Below, one piece after another: positions 36,644 to 45,580 of a stretch of DNA of 64,000 nt; position 1 is the first letter of the stretch; the number at the start of each line of letters is the position of its first letter. This stretch comes from a gamma proteobacterium SCGC AAA168-P09 (GTDB lineage: Bacteria; Pseudomonadota; Gammaproteobacteria; Magnimaribacterales; D2472), in NCBI GenBank assembly GCA_000385055.1, contig ARRL01000001.1:382960-446959 (forward strand), given 5' to 3'. A program made the translations under genes and the position numbers. Below the pieces are notes generated by a model. The model saw only the letters and a program-made list of their open reading frames with translations, was not told the DNA's origin and did no database searches.

Positions 36644-39222
36644 CTTGGATTAACAATATTTATAGCAGGTATACTTGCTGAATTTGCACTCTCTACGTAG
36701 GTATCTATTTCATTAAAGTTTAGATATCTATATATCTCATCAGAGAGTGGGTTAATGTCATCCATGTACTTATGATATTCCTCAACTGTTGGAAGCCTTC
36801 CAATAACTGAAGCTATTGCTGACAATTCAGCAGAAGCTAAAAATACATTTGCGCCATCACCAAGTCTATTTGGAAAATTTCTTGTAGAGGTAGAGACCAC
36901 AGTGGAGTTAGCTAAAACTCTAGCTTGGTTACCCATACATAACGAACATCCAGGTAGCTCAGTTCTTGCACCTGAAACTCCAAAGATATTATAAATACCT
37001 TCTTCCATAAGTTGCTTTTCATCCATCTTGGTTGGCGGTACAACCCAAAGCCTAGCTTTTGTTCCGTTATATTTTTGTAATAATGTTCCAGCTGCCCTGA
37101 AATGACCAATGTTAGTCATACACGAGCCTATAAACACTTCTTGAATTTCAGTATTAGCTACTTCAGACAAAGGTTTAATGTCATCAGGATCATTAGGACA
37201 TGCTAATAATGGCTCGGTTATTTCATTCAGATCTATCTCAATGATTTCTGCATATTCAGCATTTTCATCCGGTTGCAATAGTTCTGGATTTTCTATCCAT
37301 TCTTCCATTGCCTGAGCTCTTCTTTCTAATGTTTTTGCATCTCCATAACCGCTAGCTATCATCCATCTGAGCATGACAATATTAGACTTTAAATATTCAA
37401 TAATTGGTTCCTTATTAAGTCTAACTGTACAACCTGAGGCTGATCGCTCAGCTGAAGCATCTGATAATTCAAATGCTTGTTCAACTTTCATATCTGGCAG
37501 TCCCTCAATCTCAAGACATCTTCCAGAGAAAACATTCTTCTTACCTTTTTTAGCAACAGTCAGCAATCCTTTTTGAATAGCTGCATAAGGGATAGCATTA
37601 ACAAGATCTCTTAGTGTTATGCCTGGTTGCATTTCACCTTTAAATCTTACTAAAACTGATTCAGGCATATCCAATGGCATCACTCCCAAAGTTGCAGCAA
37701 AAGCTACAAGCCCTGATCCAGCTGGAAAACTAATTCCTATTGGAAATCTTGTGTGACTGTCTCCACCAGTACCAACCCCATCTGGTAATAACATTCTGTT
37801 TAACCATGAATGAATAATTCCATCACCTGGTCTAAGCGATACGCCGCCACGATTCATAATAAAGTCTGGAAGGCTGTGTTGAGTTTCAATATCTACTGGT
37901 TTTGGATAAGCAGCAGTATGACAAAAGGACTGCATAACTAAGTCAGCTGAGAAACCTAAACAGGCGAGTTCTTTTAATTCATCTCTAGTCATAGGGCCAG
38001 TTGTATCCTGGGAGCCAACCGTAGTCATTCTTGGTTCGCAATAAGTTCCAGGTCTTATGCCTACTACTCCGCATGCTTTTCCAACCATTTTTTGAGCTAA
38101 TGTATATCCCTTATCTGAAGCATCTTCTGCGTCAGGTCTAGTAAAGATATCTGTTGGCTCCAAATCCAAAGCATCTCTCGTTTTATCGGTTAGTTGTCTT
38201 CCTATGATTAATGGAATTCTTCCATTCGCTCTTACCTCATCAAGAAGAACTGGAGTCTTTAATTCAAAGGTTGAGATTACTTCATTTGAGTTAGCATCTA
38301 AAACTTTGCCATTGAATGGTTCAAGAATAATTTCTTGACCCATTTCCATTTTTGAAACATCTAGTTCAATTGGAAAAGCACCAGAGTCTTCGAGGGTATT
38401 AAAAAAGATAGGAGCAATTTTTCCACCAAAACAAAAACCGCCTTCTTTTTTATTTGGGATTGAAGGGATTTCATCGCCCATATGCCATAGAACAGAATTG
38501 GTTGCAGATTTTCTTGATGAACCTGTTCCGACCACATCTCCAACAAAGACTAAAGGATTTCCTTTTTCTTTTAATTCTTCAATAGTTTCAAGCGGTCTCT
38601 CAAGACCTTCTCTTGGCATCTTAAACATTGCCAGAGCATGAAGTGGGATATCCGGTCTAGACCAGGCATCTGTTGCTGGTGATAGATCATCGGTATTAAT
38701 TTCTCCTGGAACTTTGTAAACAGTTAATTTGATTTGCTCAGGCAGTTCTGACTTTTCTGTAAACCATTTGCCATCAGCCCAATCATTAACAACTTTCTTT
38801 GCATGCTCATTGGTTTTAGCTAGTTCAAATATTTCATTGAAAGCATCAAAGATTAATAATGTCTTTCCTAAAGCTTCAGCAGCCTCATTGCCTAATTCAT
38901 CTATTTTTAAGCACTCTATTAATGGTTGAATGTTATAACCACCCAGCATAGTCCCTAAAATTTTGACAGCATCAGTCTTAGTTACATAAGGGCTAGATGT
39001 TTCACCTGTTGTAATATCAGCAAGAAAAGCAGCTTTTACGTATGCGGATTGATCCACTCCAGCTGGCACTCTTTCTTTTAATAGATGAAGTAGTAATTCT
39101 GACTCCTCATGTTCAGATTTTAATAAATCTACTAATTGAGAAGTTTGATCTGCATCTAATGGAAGAGGAGGGATGTTTTGTGCTTTTCTTTCGTCTACGT
39201 GAGCTTTGTATTCGTTTAACAT
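36640..39222 (-). CDS. acnB: Aconitate hydratase B
   Basis: An 860-residue AcnB, the TCA-cycle aconitase typical of gammaproteobacteria. The N-terminal HEAT-like and swivel domains precede the iron-sulfur domain, whose ligands are in [16 protein letters not shown] and [26 protein letters not shown] and [12 protein letters not shown] are also diagnostic. An AAGGAA ribosome site precedes the ATG. The gene also could hydrate 2-methylaconitate for the prp pathway, which has no aconitase of its own here. Confidence 0.97.
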   Translation of the reverse strand: MLNEYKAHVDERKAQNIPPLPLDADQTSQLVDLLKSEHEESELLLHLLKERVPAGVDQSAYVKAAFLADITTGETSSPYVTKTDAVKILGTMLGGYNIQPLIECLKIDELGNEAAEALGKTLLIFDAFNEIFELAKTNEHAKKVVNDWADGKWFTEKSELPEQIKLTVYKVPGEINTDDLSPATDAWSRPDIPLHALAMFKMPREGLERPLETIEELKEKGNPLVFVGDVVGTGSSRKSATNSVLWHMGDEIPSIPNKKEGGFCFGGKIAPIFFNTLEDSGAFPIELDVSKMEMGQEIILEPFNGKVLDANSNEVISTFELKTPVLLDEVRANGRIPLIIGRQLTDKTRDALDLEPTDIFTRPDAEDASDKGYTLAQKMVGKACGVVGIRPGTYCEPRMTTVGSQDTTGPMTRDELKELACLGFSADLVMQSFCHTAAYPKPVDIETQHSLPDFIMNRGGVSLRPGDGIIHSWLNRMLLPDGVGTGGDSHTRFPIGISFPAGSGLVAFAATLGVMPLDMPESVLVRFKGEMQPGITLRDLVNAIPYAAIQKGLLTVAKKGKKNVFSGRCLEIEGLPDMKVEQAFELSDASAERSASGCTVRLNKEPIIEYLKSNIVMLRWMIASGYGDAKTLERRAQAMEEWIENPELLQPDENAEYAEIIEIDLNEITEPLLACPNDPDDIKPLSEVANTEIQEVFIGSCMTNIGHFRAAGTLLQKYNGTKARLWVVPPTKMDEKQLMEEGIYNIFGVSGARTELPGCSLCMGNQARVLANSTVVSTSTRNFPNRLGDGANVFLASAELSAIASVIGRLPTVEEYHKYMDDINPLSDEIYRYLNFNEIDTYVESANSASIPAINIVNPS

Positions 39223-39326
39223 ATGGTTTTTCCTTGTTTACGATGGCTTATTTTACTCCATATAGCTAAAAGGCTTCTACTAATTCAAAGATTTTATTTA
39301 AAAATGAGTTATTATTTCGATTAATT

Positions 39327-39764
39327 ATGCAAAAAAACAGATCCACAACACCTTGCCTAGGCATTTGCTCTACAACATACGGAGATGATGTGTGCAAGGG
39401 CTGTAAAAGATTTGTTCATGAAATAATTAGTTGGCCAAAATACTCTCAAGACGAGAGGGCATTAGTTAATGATCGATTAGAAAAATTTAAAATACTCATT
39501 CTTCAAGAGCGATTTAAGATTCATGATGTTGACTTGCTTGCCATCAAACTTAAAGAGAATGCAATTAACTATAATAATTCAATGGATCCATTAACTTGGA
39601 TTTTTGATTTATTAAGAGCAGCAGGGTCACAAAATTTGGACCTTGAACAGTTTGGTATTACCAGTCTTAAAATTTATGATCCGATGACAATAAGAGATGA
39701 AGTAAATAAAGAGTTCTTAGATTTATCAGAAGCCCATCATCAAAGATATTTCAAAAAAGTTTAA
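39327..39764 (+). CDS. DUF1289 family protein
   Basis: A 145-residue protein whose N-terminus has the DUF1289 cysteine pattern TPCLGICSTTYGDDVCKGC followed by RFVHEIISW, probably a small metal or iron-sulfur site. The remaining 90 residues are helical with no known motif; many DUF1289 proteins are shorter, so this tail is an extension. Function is unknown. It is divergent from acnB and convergent with the ferritin-like gene. Confidence 0.8.
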   Translation: MQKNRSTTPCLGICSTTYGDDVCKGCKRFVHEIISWPKYSQDERALVNDRLEKFKILILQERFKIHDVDLLAIKLKENAINYNNSMDPLTWIFDLLRAAGSQNLDLEQFGITSLKIYDPMTIRDEVNKEFLDLSEAHHQRYFKKV

Positions 39765-39772
39765 CTATTTTT

Positions 39773-40213
39773 TTATCCGTAATCTTTTAACATTCTTTTA
39801 AGTTCTAAAGAATGTTGTTCTTCTTCTCCGATCATTCCTCGAGCATACTCTTCAAGATAGATTGATTTATCTTCAACTTCTTCGAGAAGTTTTTTATACA
39901 AACCCACAGCATGTAATTCATGAGCTAAACTTTCTTCAAGAATATCTTTTATAGAATGTTTTCCTGTCTCTTCAATTTTTGCAATCCTTTGACTAGGGTG
40001 ACCGTCAAGACCCGCTATTAATTCACCTGCTCCCTGAGCATGAAGAAGTGATTCAGTTGCTTGCTCTTTTAAGAAGGCAACAATAGGAATTCTATAGGGT
40101 CCGGTTATCATCATTGCTGAGTGAGTATAGCGAACAACACCAGCTAATTCGTACTCCATAATTTCATTTAAAATTCCGCAAGCTTCTTTTGTATCAAGTG
40201 GTTTCATTGCCAT
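39773..40213 (-). CDS. Ferritin-like (bacterioferritin-type) di-iron protein
   Basis: A 146-residue four-helix protein with the ferritin-like di-iron pattern: Glu in MEYELAGVVRY, ExxH in ATESLLHAQ, Glu in LAHELHAVGLY and ExxH in EEEQHSLEL. The LIAGLDGHPS turn resembles the bacterioferritin EGLPN loop. It may store iron or oxidise ferrous iron or peroxide. It is shorter and more divergent than classical Bfr, and no clear haem methionine can be assigned. An AAGGAG ribosome site precedes the ATG. A Fur-like box lies about 100 bases upstream. Confidence 0.8.
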   Translation of the reverse strand: MAMKPLDTKEACGILNEIMEYELAGVVRYTHSAMMITGPYRIPIVAFLKEQATESLLHAQGAGELIAGLDGHPSQRIAKIEETGKHSIKDILEESLAHELHAVGLYKKLLEEVEDKSIYLEEYARGMIGEEEQHSLELKRMLKDYG

Positions 40214-40310
40214 ATTAACGCTCCTTTAAGCAGTATAGACTGATTGAATCTGAATAACTATAAAACAATCTTATTATATTGTAAACTACTGATATAAGGT
40301 ATTTTTTTAA

Positions 40311-40337
40311 TGCAAATCATTCTGATAATCATTCGCA
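40311..40337. promoter_or_regulatory. Candidate Fur box upstream of the ferritin-like gene
   Basis: A 27-base imperfect palindrome contains TGATAATCATTCGCA, matching 13 of 15 positions of the core TGATAATCATTATCA. A second AATCATT copy lies 10 bases to the left. A minus-strand TATAAT (ATTATA at 40273-40278) lies between it and the gene. The box is about 45 bases upstream of that -10, so it could act from an upstream site. The following gene encodes a ferritin-like protein, which fits iron control. Confidence 0.5.
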
Positions 40338-40354
40338 TCTACATGAATGAATTC

Positions 40355-40681
40355 TCATGAACGATTAAATATTTTAAAGCGCCAAAATAATAAAAAAGCC
40401 AAAATTGAATAAGCAAAAATAGCGCATTGTTTGATAATCGGAAGGCCAACAAATTTACCCAACCATCCATATCCTTTTGTTCTTTTCCAGATATAAATAA
40501 AGGCATCAACACCAACCAATTCTTTTTCGTCATCGAAAACTACATGAAGTTTTTTTAGATATTTATCTTCCATGTGACTGCAGTCATCAAAAGTTAAGTG
40601 TGATCTTTTTTTATAATGCTTAATCTCAAAATTGCAGATAGAACATTTTTCATTGAAGAGAACTTTGCCGTTATTATCCAT
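40355..40681 (-). CDS. DCC family thiol-disulfide oxidoreductase-like protein (DUF393)
   Basis: A 108-residue thioredoxin-like small protein. The N-terminal NEKCSICNFEI motif matches the DxxCxxC motif of the DCC/DUF393 family, with the usual Asp-Gly replaced by Asn-Glu. GVDAFIYIWKRTKGYGWLG and a C-terminal hydrophobic stretch complete the family pattern. Likely redox active; the partner is unknown. It is the upstream neighbour of the ferritin-like gene on the same strand but is separated by a 141-base regulatory gap. Confidence 0.78.
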   Translation of the reverse strand: MDNNGKVLFNEKCSICNFEIKHYKKRSHLTFDDCSHMEDKYLKKLHVVFDDEKELVGVDAFIYIWKRTKGYGWLGKFVGLPIIKQCAIFAYSILAFLLFWRFKIFNRS

Positions 40682-40743
40682 AAAATTATTTTATCAACAT
40701 TGGTGCTGGATATCTTTGTTTTTAAATAATAAGATTTGTTTCA

Positions 40744-41118
40744 ATGGAAACTCAACAAGTAAATATTTTTAATGAACTAATAGAGGAGTGTTGCTCAAAT
40801 CCAATTACTGGATTTTTTAGAGACGGGTTCTGTCACACAGATCAAATGGATAGAGGCCTTCATATCATATGTTCTTTAATAACAGATGAGTTTCTAGATT
40901 TCTCAAAATCTAGAGGCAATGATCTTTCAACTCCAAGGCCAGAGTTTAATTTTCCAGGATTAAAAGCAGGAGACTCTTGGTGTGTTTGTGCAGAGAGATG
41001 GAAAGAAGCATACGAGCATGGCCGAGCTCCTAAAATATATTTAAAGAAAACAAATAAAAAAACTACTTCTATAATCGATATTGAAATACTAAAAGAATTT
41101 GCTATCGATATGAATTAA
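40744..41118 (+). CDS. DUF2237 family protein
   Basis: A 124-residue cytosolic protein of the DUF2237 family. The conserved blocks are present: CCSNPITGFFRDGFC, FLDFSKSRGNDLSTPRPEF, FPGLKAGDSWCVCAERW and HGRAPKIYL. Conserved cysteines suggest a structural or metal role. Function is unknown. Its stop lies 3 bases from the stop of the small gene at 41122-41232 on the other strand. Confidence 0.86.
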   Translation: METQQVNIFNELIEECCSNPITGFFRDGFCHTDQMDRGLHIICSLITDEFLDFSKSRGNDLSTPRPEFNFPGLKAGDSWCVCAERWKEAYEHGRAPKIYLKKTNKKTTSIIDIEILKEFAIDMN

Positions 41119-41121
41119 GTT

Positions 41122-41232
41122 TTACAGAGTGAAGTAAGTATCACCTATAACAAAACCACAAAAGAAAAATACTACAGCCCAAAGAGGCTCTTGCCTGCAA
41201 AATTCATAGACTCTTAAACAATAATCAATCAT
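41122..41232 (-). CDS. 36-residue single-pass membrane protein downstream of umuC
   Basis: A short open reading frame begins MIDYCLRVYEFCRQEP and ends with a hydrophobic stretch (LWAVVFFFCGFVIGDTYF, about residues 18-35). It would form one membrane helix. A perfect AGGAGG (41238-41243) lies 5 bases before the ATG, the best ribosome site seen in this window. It lies 72 bases after the umuC stop on the same strand, so it could be the third gene of an SOS operon. No homologue is recognised. The strong ribosome site and clean hydrophobic design support a real gene. Function is unknown; by size and context it recalls SOS membrane peptides such as TisB or SidA, an analogy only. Confidence 0.7.
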   Translation of the reverse strand: MIDYCLRVYEFCRQEPLWAVVFFFCGFVIGDTYFTL

Positions 41233-41237
41233 AAATA

Positions 41238-41243
41238 CCTCCT
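41238..41243 (-). promoter_or_regulatory. Perfect Shine-Dalgarno for the 36-residue gene
   Basis: AGGAGG on the minus strand with a 5-base spacer (TATTT) to the ATG at 41232. Most genes in this window have weak or no Shine-Dalgarno, so this site stands out and decides the start of the small gene. Confidence 0.75.
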
Positions 41244-41304
41244 AAATACCTTATTTATTGCAATATCTGTGCCAATTTTTTTGCTGTAGTAGAAGCTTTT
41301 GCAC

Positions 41305-42567
41305 TTAGTTTGCTATTGGTAGTTCATACCAGCTAGTTGTGTATTTGGGTGAGGTCATATTCTGTTTCATAGGCGACCATCTTTTTGTATTTTGTGAGGC
41401 AAAGTAGATCTGAGTCTCATAGGTATTGAGTTGGTCTATATACTCCATAAATTTTGAATTCTCTTTAGGTTCATTTGGATCTTTAAAAAGAGAATATTGC
41501 TTTGTAGTTTCATTGCTAAATCTGCTCAAAAGAATACCCGCTTTTGCATAATCGTAACCAGATCTAAAAATAGGCAAGAGAGCTTTTTTAGCTGCTACTA
41601 AAATATCTCTAGTGTCATTGGTTGGGGTAAAAAGCTCTATAGTTTTATATCCAGTATGCTGAGGCTTATTATCACTAAAAGGACTCGTTCTAACGAAGAC
41701 TGAAACTTGAGAGCACTTTTGTTTTTCATGCCTTAATTTTTCAGAAGCCCTTACTGCGAAGTTGCTAACAATTGGCCTCAAGGTTTTTAGGTCTGTAACC
41801 CTTGTGCCAAAACTCCTACTGACTACGATTTGTTTTTTTGCTGAAATGTTCTCTTCTATATTAAGACATCTTTGGCCTCTAAGTTCTCTCACTGTTCTCT
41901 CAAGGACTACACTGAATTTTCTTTTAATATAATTTGGATCTAGGTCTGCTAATTGCAGTGCATTTGTTATCTTGGCTTTATTAAGATGTTCTGTGAGTCT
42001 TCTGCCAACTCCCCAAACATCATTGACCGGAGTATTAAGAAGGGCTTCTCTGATTTCTTTTGTTGTAGATATTTGATAAACCTTGGTTGGTACGTTCAGT
42101 CTTTTAGCTTCATTTAAAGCTATCTTAGTCAGCGTTTTTGTTGGAGCTATCCCTATCCTGACTGGAACCCCTGTCCATTGTTTAACTAGGCTTCTTATAT
42201 GGCATCCAAAGTCATATAAGTTGTAATGCTCTTCTAAAGAATCTAATCCCAGGAACGCTTCATCGATGCTATAAATCTCAACCTCTGGAACAAAGCCTTC
42301 TAGAATATTCATCACTCTGGCTGACATATCACCATAAAATGTAAAGTTTGATGAGAAGACTTGTCCGCCCTGGGAAAGAAAAGAATTTTTTACTTTAAAC
42401 CATGGAACTCCCATACCAACACCCATCTTCTTTGCTTCGCTGCTTCTGGCAATCACACAACCATCATTATTAGAAAGAACAACTATAGGCGTATGTTTTA
42501 AATCAGGACGAAAGATCCTTTCGCATGAAGCATAAAAGCTTTCGCAATCTACCAAAGCAAGTGCCAT
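41305..42567 (-). CDS. umuC: DNA polymerase V catalytic subunit UmuC
   Basis: A 420-residue Y-family translesion polymerase. The N-terminus ALVDCESFYASCERIF and the later YSIDEAFLGLD provide the catalytic acids. VLSNNDGCVIARSSEAK is diagnostic of UmuC. The HhH region (VNDVWGVGRRL) and little-finger domain are complete, and length is standard. Its ATG overlaps the umuD stop by one base (TAATG). It acts with UmuD' after DNA damage, under LexA control via the box upstream of umuD. Confidence 0.96.
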   Translation of the reverse strand: MALALVDCESFYASCERIFRPDLKHTPIVVLSNNDGCVIARSSEAKKMGVGMGVPWFKVKNSFLSQGGQVFSSNFTFYGDMSARVMNILEGFVPEVEIYSIDEAFLGLDSLEEHYNLYDFGCHIRSLVKQWTGVPVRIGIAPTKTLTKIALNEAKRLNVPTKVYQISTTKEIREALLNTPVNDVWGVGRRLTEHLNKAKITNALQLADLDPNYIKRKFSVVLERTVRELRGQRCLNIEENISAKKQIVVSRSFGTRVTDLKTLRPIVSNFAVRASEKLRHEKQKCSQVSVFVRTSPFSDNKPQHTGYKTIELFTPTNDTRDILVAAKKALLPIFRSGYDYAKAGILLSRFSNETTKQYSLFKDPNEPKENSKFMEYIDQLNTYETQIYFASQNTKRWSPMKQNMTSPKYTTSWYELPIAN

Positions 42568-42995
42568 TAGAACTTATTAATAGCTGCTGTAACAGTTCCT
42601 ACTATTTCTAATTCTTGACCATGATTAATAAAGATAGGAGAGTAATCGGGGTTATCTGGCATCAAGCACATTTTAGGCTTGAGCTTTAATCGTTTGCATA
42701 CAAACTCTCCATCAATAGATGCCACAACAATACTGTTATGCGCTGGTTTAACACTGCGATCAACAACCAATACTGCCTGATCGGTTATTCCAGAGCCAAG
42801 CATAGATTGGCCTTGGGCTCTAACTAAAAAAGTAGCTGCTCCATTTTTTATAAGATGTTTATTTAAATCTATTGGACTTTCAATATAGTCGCTTGCAGGG
42901 CTGGGAAACCCTGCATGCACAGACTCAAGAAAATAAGGGACAAATATTGCCGGCAGATTTTCTTCAGAAATTTTTCCGATATAGTTAACTTTCAT
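42567..42995 (-). CDS. umuD: UmuD, autocleaving subunit of DNA polymerase V
   Basis: A 142-residue S24-family protein activated by RecA-stimulated self-cleavage. The scissile bond is Ala28-Gly29 (VHAGFPSPA), with catalytic Ser64 (RAQGQSML) and Lys101 (FVCKRL). I start it at the ATG at 42995. A longer in-frame reading begins upstream at 43046, but that would place the start beyond the LexA box at 43011-43026 and adds an unrelated leader. It overlaps umuC by one base. Confidence 0.95.
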   Translation of the reverse strand: MKVNYIGKISEENLPAIFVPYFLESVHAGFPSPASDYIESPIDLNKHLIKNGAATFLVRAQGQSMLGSGITDQAVLVVDRSVKPAHNSIVVASIDGEFVCKRLKLKPKMCLMPDNPDYSPIFINHGQELEIVGTVTAAINKF

Positions 42996-43010
42996 AAGGA
43001 TTTTTAAATA

Positions 43011-43026
43011 CTGTATAAATATACAG
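43011..43026. promoter_or_regulatory. LexA box of umuDC
   Basis: CTGTATAAATATACAG is an exact CTGT-N8-ACAG LexA box, set in a 20-base near-perfect palindrome (TACTGTAT and ATACAGTA arms). It lies 15 bases upstream of the umuD ATG. On the other side, TATAAA (43027-43032) could serve the plus-strand gene at 43116, so that gene may also be LexA-controlled. Confidence 0.88.
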
Positions 43027-43115
43027 TATAAATTGAAAGAGGACAATATTTTCTTTATCAGCTAATGTGCAAAATTATCTACACTCTATATATATGATTT
43101 ATGTAAAATAGAAGT

Positions 43116-43595
43116 ATGTTTAATTTTTCTAAAATCTTACCTAAGACAGCTACTAACGAGCTTGATAGCCCAAAGATTGCTGTATGGGCATTCATATTAT
43201 TCACAGCATTAATGACTTGGCGATCTATAGTTCACATGTTATTTGAATCTTGGGGCCTACATGGAATTGCAAACTTTGTAGTTTTAACTGGCGATCCAGA
43301 CCCTATGCCGGTTATTTATAGATTTTTTTCTTTATGGGGTGCATCACAGCTTCTTTTTTGCCTTGTCTGTTGGGTGGTTGTCTTTAAATATAAATCTCTT
43401 ATCCCTTTAATGAATGTATTTTGGCTTATTGATTGGGGTATAAGATTATTTGTTTATCCTCTCATTAGAGTTGACGTTGGGATGATAGGAACTTATACAA
43501 CAGATAACACACCTGGAATAGATGGGGCGCCAGTAGCCTTTGGAATAACAGCAATAGTATTTTTACTATCCGTAGCAAATAAGAGAAATAAATAA
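43116..43595 (+). CDS. Hypothetical four-helix membrane protein
   Basis: A 159-residue protein with about four transmembrane segments: around residues 25-45, 70-90, 95-120 and 135-152. The loop after helix 1 contains LTGDPDPMPVIYRFFSLWG, and the helices are rich in Trp and Arg at their ends (TWRSIVHML, LIDWGIRLFVYPL). I do not recognise the family. It is divergent from umuD over a LexA box and 2 bases from the next gene, so those two form an operon, probably co-expressed. Confidence 0.72.
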   Translation: MFNFSKILPKTATNELDSPKIAVWAFILFTALMTWRSIVHMLFESWGLHGIANFVVLTGDPDPMPVIYRFFSLWGASQLLFCLVCWVVVFKYKSLIPLMNVFWLIDWGIRLFVYPLIRVDVGMIGTYTTDNTPGIDGAPVAFGITAIVFLLSVANKRNK

Positions 43596-43597
43596 TT

Positions 43598-44224
43598 ATG
43601 AAGGTTTGGATTTCTTTACTAGTTATTTATTCATCCTTTTTTATTTGGTACACAGACCTAGGCGGCAAACTAACTGATGATGAGATTGAATATTATGCAA
43701 ATAAATTTGAAAGCAATGCATTAAAAGACGGTCGTGTTTTAGAGCCTCAAATAAAAGAGTTACTTCAAAAATTTGTGGAAGAAGATTCAGGCAAGCAATT
43801 CATAATGGTTAATGTGATTGATATGTCTGAAAATCCAACTTTTCCAGACGGGACGGTGTCAGAAGAATCGCCAGATGTGCTTATGAATGAGTATATGGAA
43901 CATATGTATGGTGAACTTTTAAAAAGAGCATCGCATCCAGTTTATATGGGCAGTGCGGTTAATAATTCTATGGATTTAGTCGGTATAGAAAATGCAGAGG
44001 TTTGGGAGAGAGCAGCATTATTTAGGTATAAAAGCAGGCGAGCTTTTTTAGAGATAGTGACTCATCCAAAGATGAACAGCAAACATAAATACAAGATTGC
44101 AGCATTAGAAAAAACAATAGCCTTTCCTGTAGAGAACCAGCTTTACTTAGGAGACCCAAGACTATTGCTTGGCCTCATTTTTTTAATTATTGGTTTATTG
44201 ATAAGACCTATAACTAGGCGATAG
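43598..44224 (+). CDS. Hypothetical protein with soluble domain between two membrane helices
   Basis: A 208-residue protein with an N-terminal hydrophobic segment (about residues 3-20) and a C-terminal one (about 184-203). The 160-residue domain between them has KQFIMVNVIDMSENP, MEHMYGELLKRASHPVYMGSAV and ALFRYKSRRAFLEIVTHP. This layout resembles dimeric alpha-beta barrel proteins of the DUF1330 or ABM kind; this is a fold-level guess. The domain may face the periplasm. It follows the membrane protein gene by 2 bases and overlaps the convergent lpxH by 11. Confidence 0.7.
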   Translation: MKVWISLLVIYSSFFIWYTDLGGKLTDDEIEYYANKFESNALKDGRVLEPQIKELLQKFVEEDSGKQFIMVNVIDMSENPTFPDGTVSEESPDVLMNEYMEHMYGELLKRASHPVYMGSAVNNSMDLVGIENAEVWERAALFRYKSRRAFLEIVTHPKMNSKHKYKIAALEKTIAFPVENQLYLGDPRLLLGLIFLIIGLLIRPITRR

Positions 44225-44927
44225 AAAATTTTTCTAAGTTAAATTCTTGCTCATCGATAGTGAGAAGCCAACCATAATCTCCCCAATCTCCAAGTACAAT
44301 TCTTTTTGAAGATCCAACATTATGAATATTTGGCCTATGTGTATGACCGTGAATAAAAAGGTGAGGTTGATGTTCGTTAATAAAGTCTTCAACTGACTGA
44401 TTATTAACATCGGTTATAGCATCTGATTTTTTTGAGGTGGCTTCTTTGCTATCTTCCCTCAAGCCTGCGGCAACTTGTTTGCGTTCGTCTAAAGTTTTCT
44501 TTAAAAAGTTATTTTGCCAATCTTGATTCCGTACTTGGTTTCTAAAATTAATATACTCCTTATCGTCTGTACACAAGAAGTCACCATGACTAAGAATGAC
44601 TTTTTGGTTGTTAATTTCAAGAGTGTAGGGATCTGGCAATATAGTAATGCCAGTCTCTTTGGCAAAGGATTCGCCGACTAAAAAATCCCTATTGCCATGC
44701 ATAAAGAAAGTTTTAGGTCCGTTAGTTGTAAATGATTTTAGGGCTTCTTTGATTTTAAGATGAAGAGGTAGATCATCGTCATCTCCTACCCAGGTTTCAA
44801 AGAGATCTCCAAGAATAAAGAGATGAGTGCAAGCCTCTTTTGATTCATCTAAGAATTTAAAAAAGGCTTGAGTAAGTTCTGGGTGTTTATCGCTTAAGTG
44901 TAAATCTGAGATAAAGCGAGGCTTCAT
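44214..44927 (-). CDS. lpxH: UDP-2,3-diacylglucosamine diphosphatase
   Basis: A 237-residue metallophosphoesterase that makes lipid X in lipid A synthesis, showing that the cell is Gram-negative with LPS. Metal-binding motifs are [43 protein letters not shown] and [10 protein letters not shown]. Length is standard. It follows the cyclophilin gene with a 4-base overlap, as in the common ppiB-lpxH pair. Confidence 0.95.
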   Translation of the reverse strand: MKPRFISDLHLSDKHPELTQAFFKFLDESKEACTHLFILGDLFETWVGDDDDLPLHLKIKEALKSFTTNGPKTFFMHGNRDFLVGESFAKETGITILPDPYTLEINNQKVILSHGDFLCTDDKEYINFRNQVRNQDWQNNFLKKTLDERKQVAAGLREDSKEATSKKSDAITDVNNQSVEDFINEHQPHLFIHGHTHRPNIHNVGSSKRIVLGDWGDYGWLLTIDEQEFNLEKFSIA

Positions 44928-45544
44928 TCAGCAACAGTTACCGATTCAATTGTAATCACTTCAAGAGGTACGTCTTGATGTCCGCCTGAGGAACCAGTTG
45001 CAACATCAGCAATAGCATCTACAACATCCATACCTTCTGTAACTTTACCAAACACCGCATAACCCCAGCCTTGAGGATTTTCACCTGTATGGTTTAAAAA
45101 ACTATTATCTTTATGGTTGATAAAGAATTGACCTGTTGCAGAATGTGGTTCCATGGTTCTTGCCATAGCAATTGTTCCACGATCATTAGCTAAGCCATTA
45201 TTAGCTTCATTTTGAATAGGGGCTGTACCACTAGACTTGTTGCTCATATCAGCATTTAAACCGCCGCCTTGAACCATAAAGCCATTAATAACTCTATGAA
45301 ATATAGTACCTGCGTAATAACCAGAATTAGCTATCGATACAAAGTTTTCAACAGTAATAGGTGCTTTTTCACCATCTAATTCTAATTGAATATCTCCAAG
45401 GGAAGTTTTTATAGTAACTTGTGTCATGCTCGTCTCCTCAATAATTGGCATTTCAGCTTCATCATTTTTTTTAGAACAAGAATTAAGAACAAATACTATT
45501 GCTAGAGAATATATAGCTATTTTTAATATATTGTAATTTTTCAC
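44924..45544 (-). CDS. ppiB: Cyclophilin-type peptidyl-prolyl isomerase, possible lipoprotein
   Basis: The cyclophilin domain (about residues 42-204) has [35 protein letters not shown] and [18 protein letters not shown]. The full 206-residue reading starts at a GTG and begins with a lipoprotein signal (hydrophobic residues 8-20, LNSC lipobox, Cys23), predicting a membrane-anchored periplasmic foldase. However, an in-frame ATG at 45427 (Met40) begins at the normal PpiB N-terminus and has a strong GAGGAG ribosome site. The gene may therefore give a cytosolic 167-residue form, a lipoprotein, or both. It is followed by lpxH with a 4-base overlap. Confidence 0.9.
   Translation of the reverse strand: MKNYNILKIAIYSLAIVFVLNSCSKKNDEAEMPIIEETSMTQVTIKTSLGDIQLELDGEKAPITVENFVSIANSGYYAGTIFHRVINGFMVQGGGLNADMSNKSSGTAPIQNEANNGLANDRGTIAMARTMEPHSATGQFFINHKDNSFLNHTGENPQGWGYAVFGKVTEGMDVVDAIADVATGSSGGHQDVPLEVITIESVTVAE
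45434..45439 (-). promoter_or_regulatory. Internal Shine-Dalgarno in the cyclophilin gene
   Basis: GAGGAG on the minus strand lies 6 bases before the in-frame ATG at 45427, which encodes Met40 of the long form. The upstream GTG start at 45544 has only a weak ribosome site. The site supports a second, signal-less PpiB product. Confidence 0.6.
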
Positions 45545-45580
45545 AGATTTAGCTTTAAATTAAAAAAGTTGATTTTATCA

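Noticed and set aside
40339-40533. A 64-codon minus-strand frame overlapping the DCC-family gene
   Set aside because: It overlaps the DCC frame, which has the recognisable CxxC motif and family pattern.
42996-43046. A longer UmuD with 17 extra N-terminal residues
   Set aside because: The extension would place the start upstream of the LexA box and has no family counterpart.
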